Shown: positions 47,587 to 57,748 of the stretch, piece after piece
Numbering within the stretch: position 1 is the first letter of the stretch
Layout: every line of letters begins with the position of its first letter
Assembly (NCBI GenBank): GCA_003640385.1
Contig: RCAB01000352.1
Coordinates: 1-64,000 of the forward strand
Direction: 5' to 3'
Length of the DNA: 64,000 bases
Source: Setaria digitata
Taxonomy: Eukaryota > Nematoda > Chromadorea > Rhabditida > Setariidae
Program-made: the position numbers and the translations under genes
The notes under the pieces: generated by a model
Database searches by the model: none
What the model saw: only the letters and a program-made list of their open reading frames with translations
What the model was told of the DNA's origin: nothing

Positions 47587-50500
47587 ATGTTTAATAATTA
47601 TTTCAAATTCTTTTTCTTTTTTTCTAAAAATCAATCGATAAATTGTATGTTTTATTATGTTTTTGTATTTATTAACATATTTTGCTAATTTATTTAAAAT
47701 CTAAATTAACATTCAATATATGATAAATAGATTACTAAATTATTTAATAAAAGAAAAAAAAAAAAAAAAGAAAAACTAGCCAAAACTTACGAATAGTTTC
47801 AATTGCCATATTTGGCGTTAAATTTGATGCTTCTCTATTTGCAATTCTGACATTTTCAACCGTACCGGTAACCGAAGAATCAGCCGGTATTCCGATGCCA
47901 GTTATCGGACTACCACCAGGAACAACAGAAATACCGGAGCCAATCGAGGATTCAGGCAGCATTGCATTTTTCGGAATGCCGTAGTATGAATTAATAAATG
48001 TACCAGCTTCGATAAAATTTGGTGGTTTTATTCCTGATTGTACTGCAGTACCAATGGGGCTAATATAAAAATTTGGTTGTGACATATTACCGTAATTTTC
48101 AGTACCAGAAATATGTCCCATTGCATTGAGGAATCCGGTGAATGGAATAGATTTAAGATTATCATTTCCGTAACCGGTTAATTGTGCAGGTAGTACGGTG
48201 GCAACAGGTATATCGGTACCATCAATTGAACCAAAACTTCCACTTCTAATATAATCGATATTGGTGCGATCACTCTTGAAATTATAAGTGTTATCTGAAC
48301 CAGAATTACCGGTAGCCAGAAAATCACTTATGATGGAACGACCGTTATTGATAAACATAGCTTTATCACTTCCTGGACAGCAAGCAGTTTTTGTTAAATC
48401 ATCCAAAATTCGGCAATAATATCCCTGTGGACATGAAAAAATATTTTCAGGTGAACATCTGAAAGTGAATAAGTTCAACAACAAATTTAATTGCAAAAAA
48501 AAAAAAAAAAATATATAAAATAGCAATTAAACTGATAAACTTAAAAATTAGGCAAAAAAAAGGAGGATTAGAGTAAATTAATTAAACTAAAATGATAATT
48601 ACTCGAATAAGAAGTTATATTAGATCAAAAAAAAAAAGATTAAACTAAACTAAATTAGAGATAAAATGATAAATTAAACTTGATAAAACTAATCATATCA
48701 GAATATTTTATAAAACAAAAAAACAAATTTTCATACTGTTCATTTGGATTTGTTTGAATTTGTGGTTCACCATTTTCGCATGGATTTATAGCGCCACAAC
48801 TCTGTTGACATTCTCGAAATGTTAAGAAATTATTTTGATTTCCCTGAAAATGAAAAAATTAAATTTATAAAAAAAATGAAGCCCAAAAAAAGATGGAGTA
48901 ATAAAAATAAGTAAAATAATATTAACTGTTATTTTTCCTTTTCTCTTTTTTTTTTTGATATTATTAACAATTATTGTTTAAAATTGCCAAAAAAAAAAAA
49001 AATATTTTCATCACTCATTCATGAATTAAATTCATTTTTATAATTTATTTATATTCCAATTTCGATAAACTCTTTTTTCTTCTTCTTCTTCTTCTTCTTC
49101 ATTTTCAAACATTTCTGTGACAGTTTGCTTACCTTAAAACCATTAAAAATGAACGTTTTACAGTGATTATCAGTAGCATCATAGTACCAACGATTTAAGT
49201 TAGCATGGCCAATGCCGCATTGTTGTTCTTGTTTGCATGGATTATTAGCTGCAAAAAATTGAAAAAGGTAAAAAGAAAAAAAAAAAAAAATTATGCAAAA
49301 AACAAAAAAACAAAAAAAAAAAAGAACAAATTAAAAGTAATTATGAAAGCTCATTAATGATGCTTAGCAAATAACGATATTATTTTTAAGTAAGGATATT
49401 ATTTCGAAAATTAATGCTCAGCAAATAATGAATGTAAATTTTAGAGCTAGTGCTCGACAAATAACGATATAATTTTTAAACTAATACTTAACAAATAATG
49501 ATGTTAGTCCAATTTTTTTTTTTTTTTTTGATTATTGATTGTTAATTTAAAAATTTTCAAATTCTGGTGCAAAAATTTTTCAGAAAAAATAAATCTTTGA
49601 ACTTATGAGAAAATAAAAAGAATGAAAGAAAATATATACCAATTACAGGACAACAGAATGTTTCCTGTGGTCCGGTACCAACTTGACAAAAGGTACCATG
49701 AGGACAGAGGAATGAATCAGTTGGTGAACAGTACTGTATCTGATAACCATCTGATAGTGATTGAAGACAAGGATCAGTGATAGCATCAACAAATGAGCCA
49801 ACAGCATGCTTCGATAGACTCAAATTGGTTTCGGTTGTTGACATCTGAATTTATGTCAAGCTTCTTTAATTAATGGCTGATTTATACTCGCCTGATAACT
49901 TATCATATCATGCATCAAATTAATATCATGTAAATTAATTGTTTCCGCCAGACTAAGACGATTAGTCCAGGAATAGAATTAAAAATTTTAAATTAAAACA
50001 AATTTTTGTTTTCCTGAAACTTACTCATATCAACAAATGTTTAACCAACATCGTCAATGAATGGAAACGAAGGAATGATGAAGTTTTTCACCTGTGAATT
50101 GATTTTCTTCATGGTGTAATTTCCACCAAAAGATATGATATGATCATTGACATTTGTGGTTGTTTTTATCAATTCTAAATGATATGATAACAGAAATCTA
50201 GCCGTAAAATTACAAAACTCATAATTAATTATAGAAATAAGTAAATATGGGAGTACCAGCATCTGTGGAAATTTGTTCAAATGGAAAATTCCAGTAGGAC
50301 ATTGTTGGTTTGATATTTGTAACATTGCCACGTTGAGTGATTGATGAATTGTTAATTAGTGATGATAAAAGGCCTAAATGATAGCATATTTTTGCAACGA
50401 TTAAAATTTGAGAAAATTAAAATTGAGAAAAATATACGAAGGAATGAAAAATTTTGGTAAAGAAAAAATATTTGTGAAATTCATTGATGAACATAAATTT

Positions 50501-53500
50501 TTTTTTTTTTTTTTTTTAGCATATAACTAACTGAACTCTTCTATCTAATTTATTAATTTCATTAATTGCTATCATTTATGACAATTTTTATTGTTGCCTT
50601 CTTTTTTTTTTTTTTTTTTGTTTCAAACATTATTTCATTTCGTTCGTTTTATGCATAAAAATTCATTTATTTTTTCAAAATTTATGTTCCAAATTTGATT
50701 TTACAAAATATATTTTAATGAACCTTTAAATTCTTCCGTAACTGCCGAATGTTTCGGTGTATTTGTTGACGTAATTTGTTGTTTAAATTTTTGAAAGTTA
50801 ATTGCTGAATTGTTGAAGAATGTAAACATTTCTGTTGTTGAAATTTCAGTATTTACAAATTGTGATGGTACGATAGTTGTTGTAGCAATGATTGATGATG
50901 CTGTAGCAGTTGAGATATTTGCACCTGTTAATTATGAATAAACAAAATAAACTGATATAGAAATTGAAGTAACAATAAATTTTCTTTGTATCAAAAATCA
51001 CAAATCAAATGAGGATTATTATTGTTAATTAAATGTTATTAAATCAGTATTTTTTAGGTTTCAAAAATACTGATGAGAAATGTTATTGATAATTAATTAT
51101 TACAATTAAAGTATTTACTCCTAATAATAATGATTAATTAAAGATAATGGTATAAGAATTAAAGTTGTGGCAAAATTTTTTTTTTTTTGGTAATAAAATC
51201 ATAAATTAAATAAGGAATATTATCAATAATCAACAACCCTTACCAATAATGATTAATGTTAATGATATAAAAATTAAATGACAAAAATTTTTTTTTGGAT
51301 AAAAAAAAAGGAATTATAAATTAAATGGAAAAAAAATAAACAATGAATCAATCAATATTGCTATCTTTTATCATTAGGAACGAAAATGTGAATATTTTAC
51401 CAGCATTTAAGCATGTTTTAATGCATTGTTCATGCTTGGTAAAACGATTATCATTTCCACCAAATCCGTTATAAATGAATTGCTTGCATGCCTTATTTCG
51501 TGAATCATAATAAAAACGAGGAATTTTATATTGGCCAGTACCGGGAATATTTGGAAGTAAGCAAATATTTGGATCACTGATATTTCCTAAAAAAAATAAA
51601 AAATTTAATTATTTATTTGTCTGTTTAAAGCAGTTAATAACTCTTATTAGCCATTTGTTATTAAATTATTTTAAATTTTTTTCACTTTCCACGTTTTTTT
51701 TTTTCTACTTTAATTTTAGTACAAAAAATTAAATATTTGTGATATTTATTTACGAGTGTAAAAAATTTATTCAAGAAATGCATACAAAAAAAAAAAAAAA
51801 ATTTTTTTAATTGAATTTTTAAAACTTCTTTTTCCAATGCTAGCAATTAAAAAAATTTACTCGATTCACATTCATTAGTATGAAATATTATTGGTCTAAA
51901 AAAAAAAAGAAAATCACATCACATTTTTATCTTTTCCTTTTTTTTTTTTTTCAACATCTGTATTGAAATTTTAAAAATGATTAAGAGAAAATTCATTGAA
52001 ATTAAATGTTCCAGGAAAAAATGATCTTTCATTTTTATTTTTATTTTTGTTTTTGTTTTTTCTTTTTTTTAATACACCCTCAAACAATTACGCTTCATTT
52101 TAGCTGCTGTTTTTGAAACTATTTTGAACTCTACCAAATTTTACATCATTAAAAATGATTTGGTCTTAAAATGAAATTATTGAAAAAAAAAAGAATTATC
52201 TAAATGAATGAATAAAAGATTTTTAGTTTTCACTTAATATTTGATACTTTTATGCCTTTTTTTTTTTTGAATAGTTTTTAAATTGTTAAAATTTTTACCA
52301 GTGCCACAAATATCTGCACATAATCGGTCTGTTTCAAAATTATTTGCATTACCAGCTGAGCCCAAATAATTAAATCGTATGCAACGATCGGCGGCAATAT
52401 CAAAGTACCATCTAAATAAAAAATTTGAAAATGGAAAAAAAAAAATTAAATTTCTTTTCTTTTTTTTTTTTTGCTTAAATTCATTATACAAGAATGAAAA
52501 ATAAATTTTGCTAATCGATCAGTACGAGCACTTCTTTGCTCAATTATTTTTATATAAGAAATTAAAAATGAATTAGTGATCGGTCATTGGCATTATTTCT
52601 TTGCTCAATTATTAAAATTTTCAAGTACATCACTTTCATTAACATTTATAATTAACATGATTCCAATCATAATGCATTTTTAAGCTTACATAATTAAAGA
52701 GAATTAATAAAATTAGAGAAAATTAATAGAAAAAAAAAAAAAAAAAGAAAATGAACCGATATGATAGTGATACACCAGCAATACTGGTACCTCTATCTGG
52801 AGTTAACTCACAAGGATTCAGGTCGCCGACATCTAGAAATGAGCACTGCTAAACGGCTAACTAGTAAGTATGATTTAAGTTAGATTAAGTCTAAAAATGC
52901 TATTTATTGTTAATTAAGCTAAGGAAAAAAAAAGCAACAACTTATAGAATAAATGAAAAAGGCAGCTAATTGGTTATTTTGTATTCTGATTTTCAGTATT
53001 AATAATTAATTTCAAAATTTTTTAGCATTATTATTAAAAGAGCATAAAAAAAAAACGAATGGATAGAATAAAATTAAATCATGCAAAGTATCGAAAAAAT
53101 GAGTGAAAAATTTAATTAGTTCAATTACTTATTACATATATTTGCCGTTTTAAAGTAATTTAAATAATCATTTTCCGATTCAGATTTTTGTTCAGTTTTA
53201 AATTTAAAAAATAAATGAAGAAAAGTTAGATTGGAAATTTTTCTTTTTTGATGAATGTGAATTAAAATTGAAAATGAAAATAGGCAGAAATTAAAGGGAT
53301 ACTTTGAATAAAACTTTGTTCCGTAATAGTGGAAACTTTGTTATTCTGAATTCCAAGTTTATTAGCAAACGCACTATATGTTAGGGTTGATATCGGTGGT
53401 TTTTTACCTGAAATATTCGTAATTAAATGGAAAAATTCATTGAGATGAAAATGAAACTTTGAATAAATATGTTATAAAAAATAATGATGCAAAGAAAAAA

Positions 53501-55376
53501 GAAATTAATAACCAGTAAAAAATTATGGAAACAAAAAAAAAACACAACACCTAGTAAGAGAAAAATGTGAAAATTTTGGAGTTTTTAGGAATTAATTTAA
53601 TCATGAATTAAAAAAAAAAAAAAAAAAAACAAAATTAAAGAAAAACAATAGTAAATGTTTTTGTAAAAAAAAAAAATTGCGACTGAATAATAATTTACCC
53701 AAAGGCAAAAAGTAAAATATATTGTCCTCTTCTTCTTTTTCTTTTTTTTTTTCTTAAGAAGAAATAATGATAATTTCTAGTAGCGAATATTGTCGAACGA
53801 TAGTTTTTTTTTTTTGTAATTTTTTAACCAAAAAAAAAAATGATAATGAACAGCGTAATAATTTAGCCCTTTCATCTCGATCTTATCTTAGAGCATGCTT
53901 AGACTAGTAATTCATCTGTTCAATTTTAACCTAAAAAGTATCACTAAAATGGACAAATGAGCAATATTACCTAAGCATACTTTTTCGCAGTCTATTTTTG
54001 TCAAAAAATTATTCTCATTTCCACCGTAACCAGCATATGTTAATTGTTTACAGGTTGAACTTTTCCAATCATACCAAAATCGTCGAATTTCACCGCTACC
54101 GTAACCGTTTACAGGTGCTAAATAACAGCGTTCCGTGACTGAAAATTAAATCAATCATTTATTAGTCAGTTAATTGATAATTAATTAATCATGGAGTTGA
54201 TGAATGATGGTAAAGTTGGAAAATTAGTAGCACAACATGATAGTGATATGTAAATGAATAGTTATTATTAAATTAGCTTTTCCACGCTTTATTTCGCACT
54301 TCATTAACACGCAATTAGTTATAATTAGACAAATAAGAGATATAATACTCATATGCAAACTTCATTAAGATAATCAATTATTTGATAAGTAGTCATATAG
54401 GCTAATAGGACTACAAAAATTAGCATAATTTGATGCAAATAACCACCACTGCTAAATTAACTTTTCCACAACTCTTTTCGCAGCACTTAATTTAAATCTG
54501 AAATACAATTTAAATGAATTTATCGATGCTATAATGGAAGATTATTGGTGAAAATTTCTACGCCAAATTATTATCAGTATGTCTTTCTGGAAATGTTTGA
54601 TGCAAAAGCTTTTTTTTTTTTTTTTTTTTTTTTTTAAGTTATCATTTCCTCAATTATTCAATTTTATTATCAATTTCCAGTTTTATTACTGAAGCAAATT
54701 ATTGGACCTTTTCGATTTTTTGGACAACAGTACCAGGAATTTTGTGTCCCACCGACATGACACCAAAAGTTTTCCGGACATGACATACTGCTATCGGAAT
54801 TTGCATCCGGTGAACATTTTTTCACTGTGTCATCAGCTAACAGTAGCGGTAATCCATTCTCGCAGTATAGTAAAATATCTGTTAAAATTTAAATTGATTA
54901 AATTCGTTCAATTTATCAGATCCTTCCACACTTCAACTATAAATAAATGCATCTTAATTACAACGCTAAATGTTATGCTTAATTTTGGAATTTAGCAGAA
55001 AAAGAAAAATATATCGTTTTTAGAAATGCTGCACCACGAATCATTGAAAATGAAGTGAATTAATTAAAATTGAAATGAAATAAAGTAATAGAGATATGAT
55101 TGGAAGTGTTAGGAAAACAGATGAGAAGCGATGATGTAGCTGAATTCAAATCAACTTGAAATTAAATTTTAAGATGAGGAAAAAGATTGAATTAGTTAAC
55201 TAGGTTAGATTAAATTAACTAGTTAAATTCTAGGTTTGCATTGCAAAATATGACTTACCAATGCCAGTGTCATTTAGAGCTAGCTGTATATTTTCAAAGC
55301 TTTCATTTGTTTGAATTCCAGTAAAAATGGAAATTAATATAGCAAGAATTTTGTAGCAATGTACATTGGTAGGCAT
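35077..55376 (-). CDS. Giant secreted Kunitz/lustrin-repeat protein (33 exons, ~1,878 aa)
   Basis: One minus-strand gene assembled from 33 exons with all junction phases consistent and a coding sum of 5,637 bases. The start [20 protein letters not shown] is a signal peptide; an ATTTTAG acceptor lies seven bases upstream, suggesting trans-splicing. The mature protein has 13 Kunitz-like domains and 11 lustrin-type cysteine-rich modules (pattern NPC...C...CP..YWCHIGA...VCCP), mostly alternating, with Ser/Thr/Gly-rich linkers and no transmembrane segment; the C-terminal tail is not cysteine-rich. The architecture resembles large nematode Kunitz proteins such as C. elegans MLT-11 and ZC84.1, associated with cuticle or secretion; orthology is not established. 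Every Kunitz domain keeps Cys 5, 30, 51 and 55 (BPTI numbering) but lacks Cys14 and Cys38, so classical tight-binding protease inhibition is doubtful. Module borders lie in phase-1 introns. Intron 27 uses a GC donor. Two N-containing assembly joins fall in introns. Confidence 0.92.
35307..35366. other. Probable assembly join: T29-G12-N-G-A17
   Basis: A run of 29 T is followed by 12 G, a single N at 35348, one G and a run of A. It lies inside intron 32 of the Kunitz/lustrin gene. Such a homopolymer change at an N is typical of low-quality contig ends joined together. Confidence 0.75.
38001..38097 (-). pseudogene. Decayed partial copy of Kunitz exon 29
   Basis: The segment closely matches 37815-37908, which is the first half of exon 29 (Kunitz 12) plus its acceptor. 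Shared blocks include gttcattatcagtgataatt and gatttgaagctg, with scattered substitutions and small gaps. It lies in intron 28, about 100 bases before the intact exon in the transcript direction. In the reading frame of exon 29 the copy is disrupted, and the second half of the Kunitz domain is missing. Confidence 0.75.
38442..38462. repeat. CT dinucleotide microsatellite
   Basis: (CT)n tract of about ten units within intron 27 of the Kunitz/lustrin gene. Confidence 0.85.
39050..39850. repeat. Degenerate intronic repeat array
   Basis: Intron 26 of the Kunitz/lustrin gene contains loosely repeated blocks of the type 'aaatttcatctaataataatgaaaaa' at irregular spacing of roughly 60-110 bases (for example near 39106, 39195, 39365 and 39725-39790). 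One copy resembles the acceptor border of exon 27 (ccatctgataat). The units are strongly diverged. Confidence 0.4.
40583..40907. repeat. 162-base near-identical direct repeat separated by one N
   Basis: Copy 1 (40583-40744) and copy 2 (40746-40907) are equal in length and differ at about three positions, with a single N at 40745 between them. This is most simply an assembly artefact: overlapping contig ends that were not merged. It lies in intron 25 of the Kunitz/lustrin gene, so no exon is affected in the displayed sequence. Confidence 0.85.
41024..41066. repeat. AT dinucleotide tract
   Basis: Interrupted (AT)n tract within intron 25 of the Kunitz/lustrin gene. Confidence 0.8.
46560..46915. 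repeat. Degenerate tandem repeat in intron 16
   Basis: Four or more diverged copies of a roughly 80-95-base unit containing 'tcttctgatgac' or 'cttctgataactttt' (near 46586, 46635, 46700, 46761 and 46840-46900), also sharing 'tctttcaagg.atta.taataa'. It lies between exons 16 and 17 of the Kunitz/lustrin gene and is less AT-rich than other introns. Confidence 0.6.
49080..49100. repeat. CTT trinucleotide tract
   Basis: (CTT)n run of about seven units just beyond exon 12 of the Kunitz/lustrin gene, within intron 12. Confidence 0.85.
49353..49505. repeat. Four-copy degenerate minisatellite in intron 11
   Basis: Four diverged copies of a roughly 37-50-base unit whose core reads tgct.agcaaataa(c/t)gata, followed by a T-rich part. 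Copies start near 49359, 49410, 49453 and 49485. Confidence 0.65.
49640..55376 (-). other. Kunitz/lustrin gene: exons 1-11 and their domains
   Basis: 1: 55376-55259, signal peptide. 2: 54878-54708, lustrin 1 ([11 protein letters not shown]...CCP). 3: 54138-53971, Kunitz 1 (begins [20 protein letters not shown]). 4: 53407-53303, linker. 5 and 6: 52832-52757 and 52411-52299, Kunitz 2 split after its first strand. 7: 51586-51401, Kunitz 3. 8: 50924-50724, Thr/Ser-rich linker probably O-glycosylated. 9: 50373-50257 and 10: 50174-50092, linker with Asn-X-Ser/Thr sites. 11: 49844-49640, lustrin 2 ([20 protein letters not shown]). The end of exon 10 was set at CAG|gtgaaa because a later possible donor (GTTG|gttaaa) does not keep frame with exon 11. 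Confidence 0.85.
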
Positions 55377-57748
55377 CACTTACCTAAAATTAATCTTTAC
55401 AAATTTCTGCAAAAGAATGTGAAATACTTTTTCGGAGAATTAAGTAATTAAAATAATATATTTTTGAACCATTGACTTTTTTTTTCCTGCACATTGGATA
55501 AATTTCTAAAATTTTCTACAAAATTTCAAAAATTTCATAAAAAATTGATTAGTTAGGTTTTTCTTTTCTGTTAATTGTTCTATTTGATTCGCTTTAGCAA
55601 AACAATACCATAACTACAATTAATTACATACAATTTATTTGTTTTTTTTTTTCTAAGTTAATTTGCACAACAACAACGCCATACATTTGATACAAAAATT
55701 AATAATTAATAAATTAATAAAATAAAAAATTAAATTAATAAAGAATTTGAAAAATTCGTAAAATTGTAACAAAACATCGAATATTTTTCAGTATCATGAT
55801 AAGAATTTGATATTGAAATTTGAATTGAATGGGTTAAAAAGATGAATGAATGTGATGAAATGTTGACCATTGCAGACAAACGGCTAACCAGTAGTGACCG
55901 GCACGAATTTAGGTATAACTTCGAGAGAGTTTTAGGTAGAATGGAAAATATAACAGATGATGGAGAAGTTTACCTAACCCATTTGGTTTCGATTAAATAT
56001 GTACAGATCAAACTGACTGCTTTTACAATATCATTGTAAACAATTCAAATTATTTAATTTACGAAATTTCAAACTTTCGCTTCTCTACGTCACAAATTGA
56101 TAACATTCCTTTTGTTTTTATCCTCACGTTTCACGCAAAATTTGACCATTTCATTATTTTCTTTATATCAAGAATTGATAATTCTTTGTTATGCAAAAGT
56201 TAACTGTTAACTGTTTTCTTTTTCTTAACGCTTCAATGTTTATCATAAGCTTGGCGTAATTTTTTATCTCTTTTATCCTAAATTTTTAAATTTTAGAAAT
56301 TGAAGTTTTTTTTTTCTTTCTCCGTACTTTGTTCTTTGAGAGTAATTCAGGCTTTTTTTTTTTGTTAATTTTACTAATAGCACTTTTGATAAATTCAGAA
56401 AACGATGTTACAATTGTGAAGGTGCAAAGAAAAAAAAAATGTAATTAAGTTCTGCATTAATGAAAAACGAAGTCGATAAATAGTGAAGATTTATGAGGGA
56501 CAAATATAAACTAATGAGTAATTTTAGTGCAAAAATTCTAAAATTCCTCACAAATAAACTGAGTAAACAATCGTAAATTCTATCTGTAAATATTTGAAAA
56601 TCCGCGAAATATTGAGATGCTCTATGATTGCATACAAAATTAAAGAATAATTCAACACTTTTTTTTTTCTTTTAATTAAATTAAAGACAAAATCGTCTAC
56701 CATAATATTGAAGTAATTTTAAATGATAATATTACAAGTAAAATATAAATGAAAATTTTTCGTCAGTAGTAAAATTTGCAAAAGATTATCCTTTTCCAAC
56801 AATTATAACATTTTACAATTACAAATAGACGATATAGGTAATTAATTTTATCAATTATAAGTGGTAAATTATTTTAATTTCAATTATGAGAAAATAGAAG
56901 AATTTTTCGTTGCTATACATTTGAAGTATCATGAACGGAAGAGTTGACTACGGTGAGTTGTTTATGGATTGTGTTAATTATCCTGAGGTAAATTTGTGGG
57001 TATAATTAGGAGGATGTGATATGAATATGGTTTGGTAGTGGTTGCGAGTGGGTGTTATTTTTCCGGAACTCCGATAGATCCTGGTTTTCCGGTTCACCTA
57101 ATCAGATTACATAATAGACGTGAAAATTATTCCTTTATTTCATGGTGATGACTGGTAACATGTTTTTTTTTTAAGGCAGAATAATTTAAAAATTCTCCTC
57201 ACTGCTACATGCTATTTAACTTTCCAAAGTTAGACCTACATTCTGTATTGCATAATTGTAGTTAAGAAATACGTCGTTAAAAAATACTGAGATATACTTT
57301 TACATAAATTAGCTAATAATATCAGTAATATCATATGTATCCTCATGTATCCTCATTCTGCTATCTTTGAATGTTCATCTGTTGTAGATTTAGTATTTTC
57401 TGATTTAAATGTATTTGGTGACAAAATATTACTTCTTGTGTAAAGATTAAGATATGACGTAGGGATTTATGTTCTGATATGATTATGATAAGAAAATGGA
57501 AGATGCAGTGTCTGTTTTGTGTCAGTCATAAAGTGACATTTCGTGACGCATAACATTTTAGTATGGTTATGCAGAATGCAAATAGTTCTTTGAGATTTTG
57601 TTCGTATAGCTGCTACATGATATGATGTAAACGTACAGTGTAATGTAATTTTGACATAAAAATGTTTATATAATAATGTAACTGTTATAATTTCAATAAT
57701 TTAGCCTCAGTTCTAAATTATTTGTATTTAAGCTCTCGAACAGTTAAA
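55377..57748. other. Divergent upstream region, Kunitz/lustrin and SR genes
   Basis: Between the start of the minus-strand Kunitz/lustrin gene and the plus-strand SR gene; it should hold both promoters. A 65-codon plus-strand open frame at 55842-56039 (MNECDEMLTIADKRLTSSDR...) has mixed residue content and an internal GT donor but no family match or partner exon. The right part (56940-57120) is relatively G-rich. An acceptor TTTAG near 57704 may mark trans-splicing or a 5' UTR exon of the SR gene. Confidence 0.5.

Larger units (their letters stand above)
42400..49248 (-). other. Kunitz/lustrin gene: exons 12-23 and their domains
   Basis: 12: 49248-49133 and 13: 48843-48737, Kunitz 4 (has one extra Cys six residues after the first) plus the start of lustrin 3. 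14: 48458-47791, lustrin 3 end ([20 protein letters not shown]) and a Gly/Ser/Asn-rich linker of about 190 residues. 15: 47530-47363, Kunitz 5. 16: 47075-46926, lustrin 4. 17: 46364-46105, Met/Asn-rich linker and Kunitz 6 start. 18: 45871-45673, Kunitz 6 end and lustrin 5. 19: 44876-44702, Kunitz 7. 20: 44355-44229, lustrin 6 start. 21: 43929-43746, lustrin 6 end and Kunitz 8. 22: 43478-43397, lustrin 7 start. 23: 42638-42400, lustrin 7 end and Kunitz 9. The split positions inside Kunitz domains differ from domain to domain. Confidence 0.85.

Noticed and set aside
50041..50091. Longer version of Kunitz/lustrin exon 10 ending at GTTG|gttaaa
   Set aside because: Leaves phase 1, which puts exon 11 into a frame with an early stop; CAG|gtgaaa at 50092 keeps the frame.
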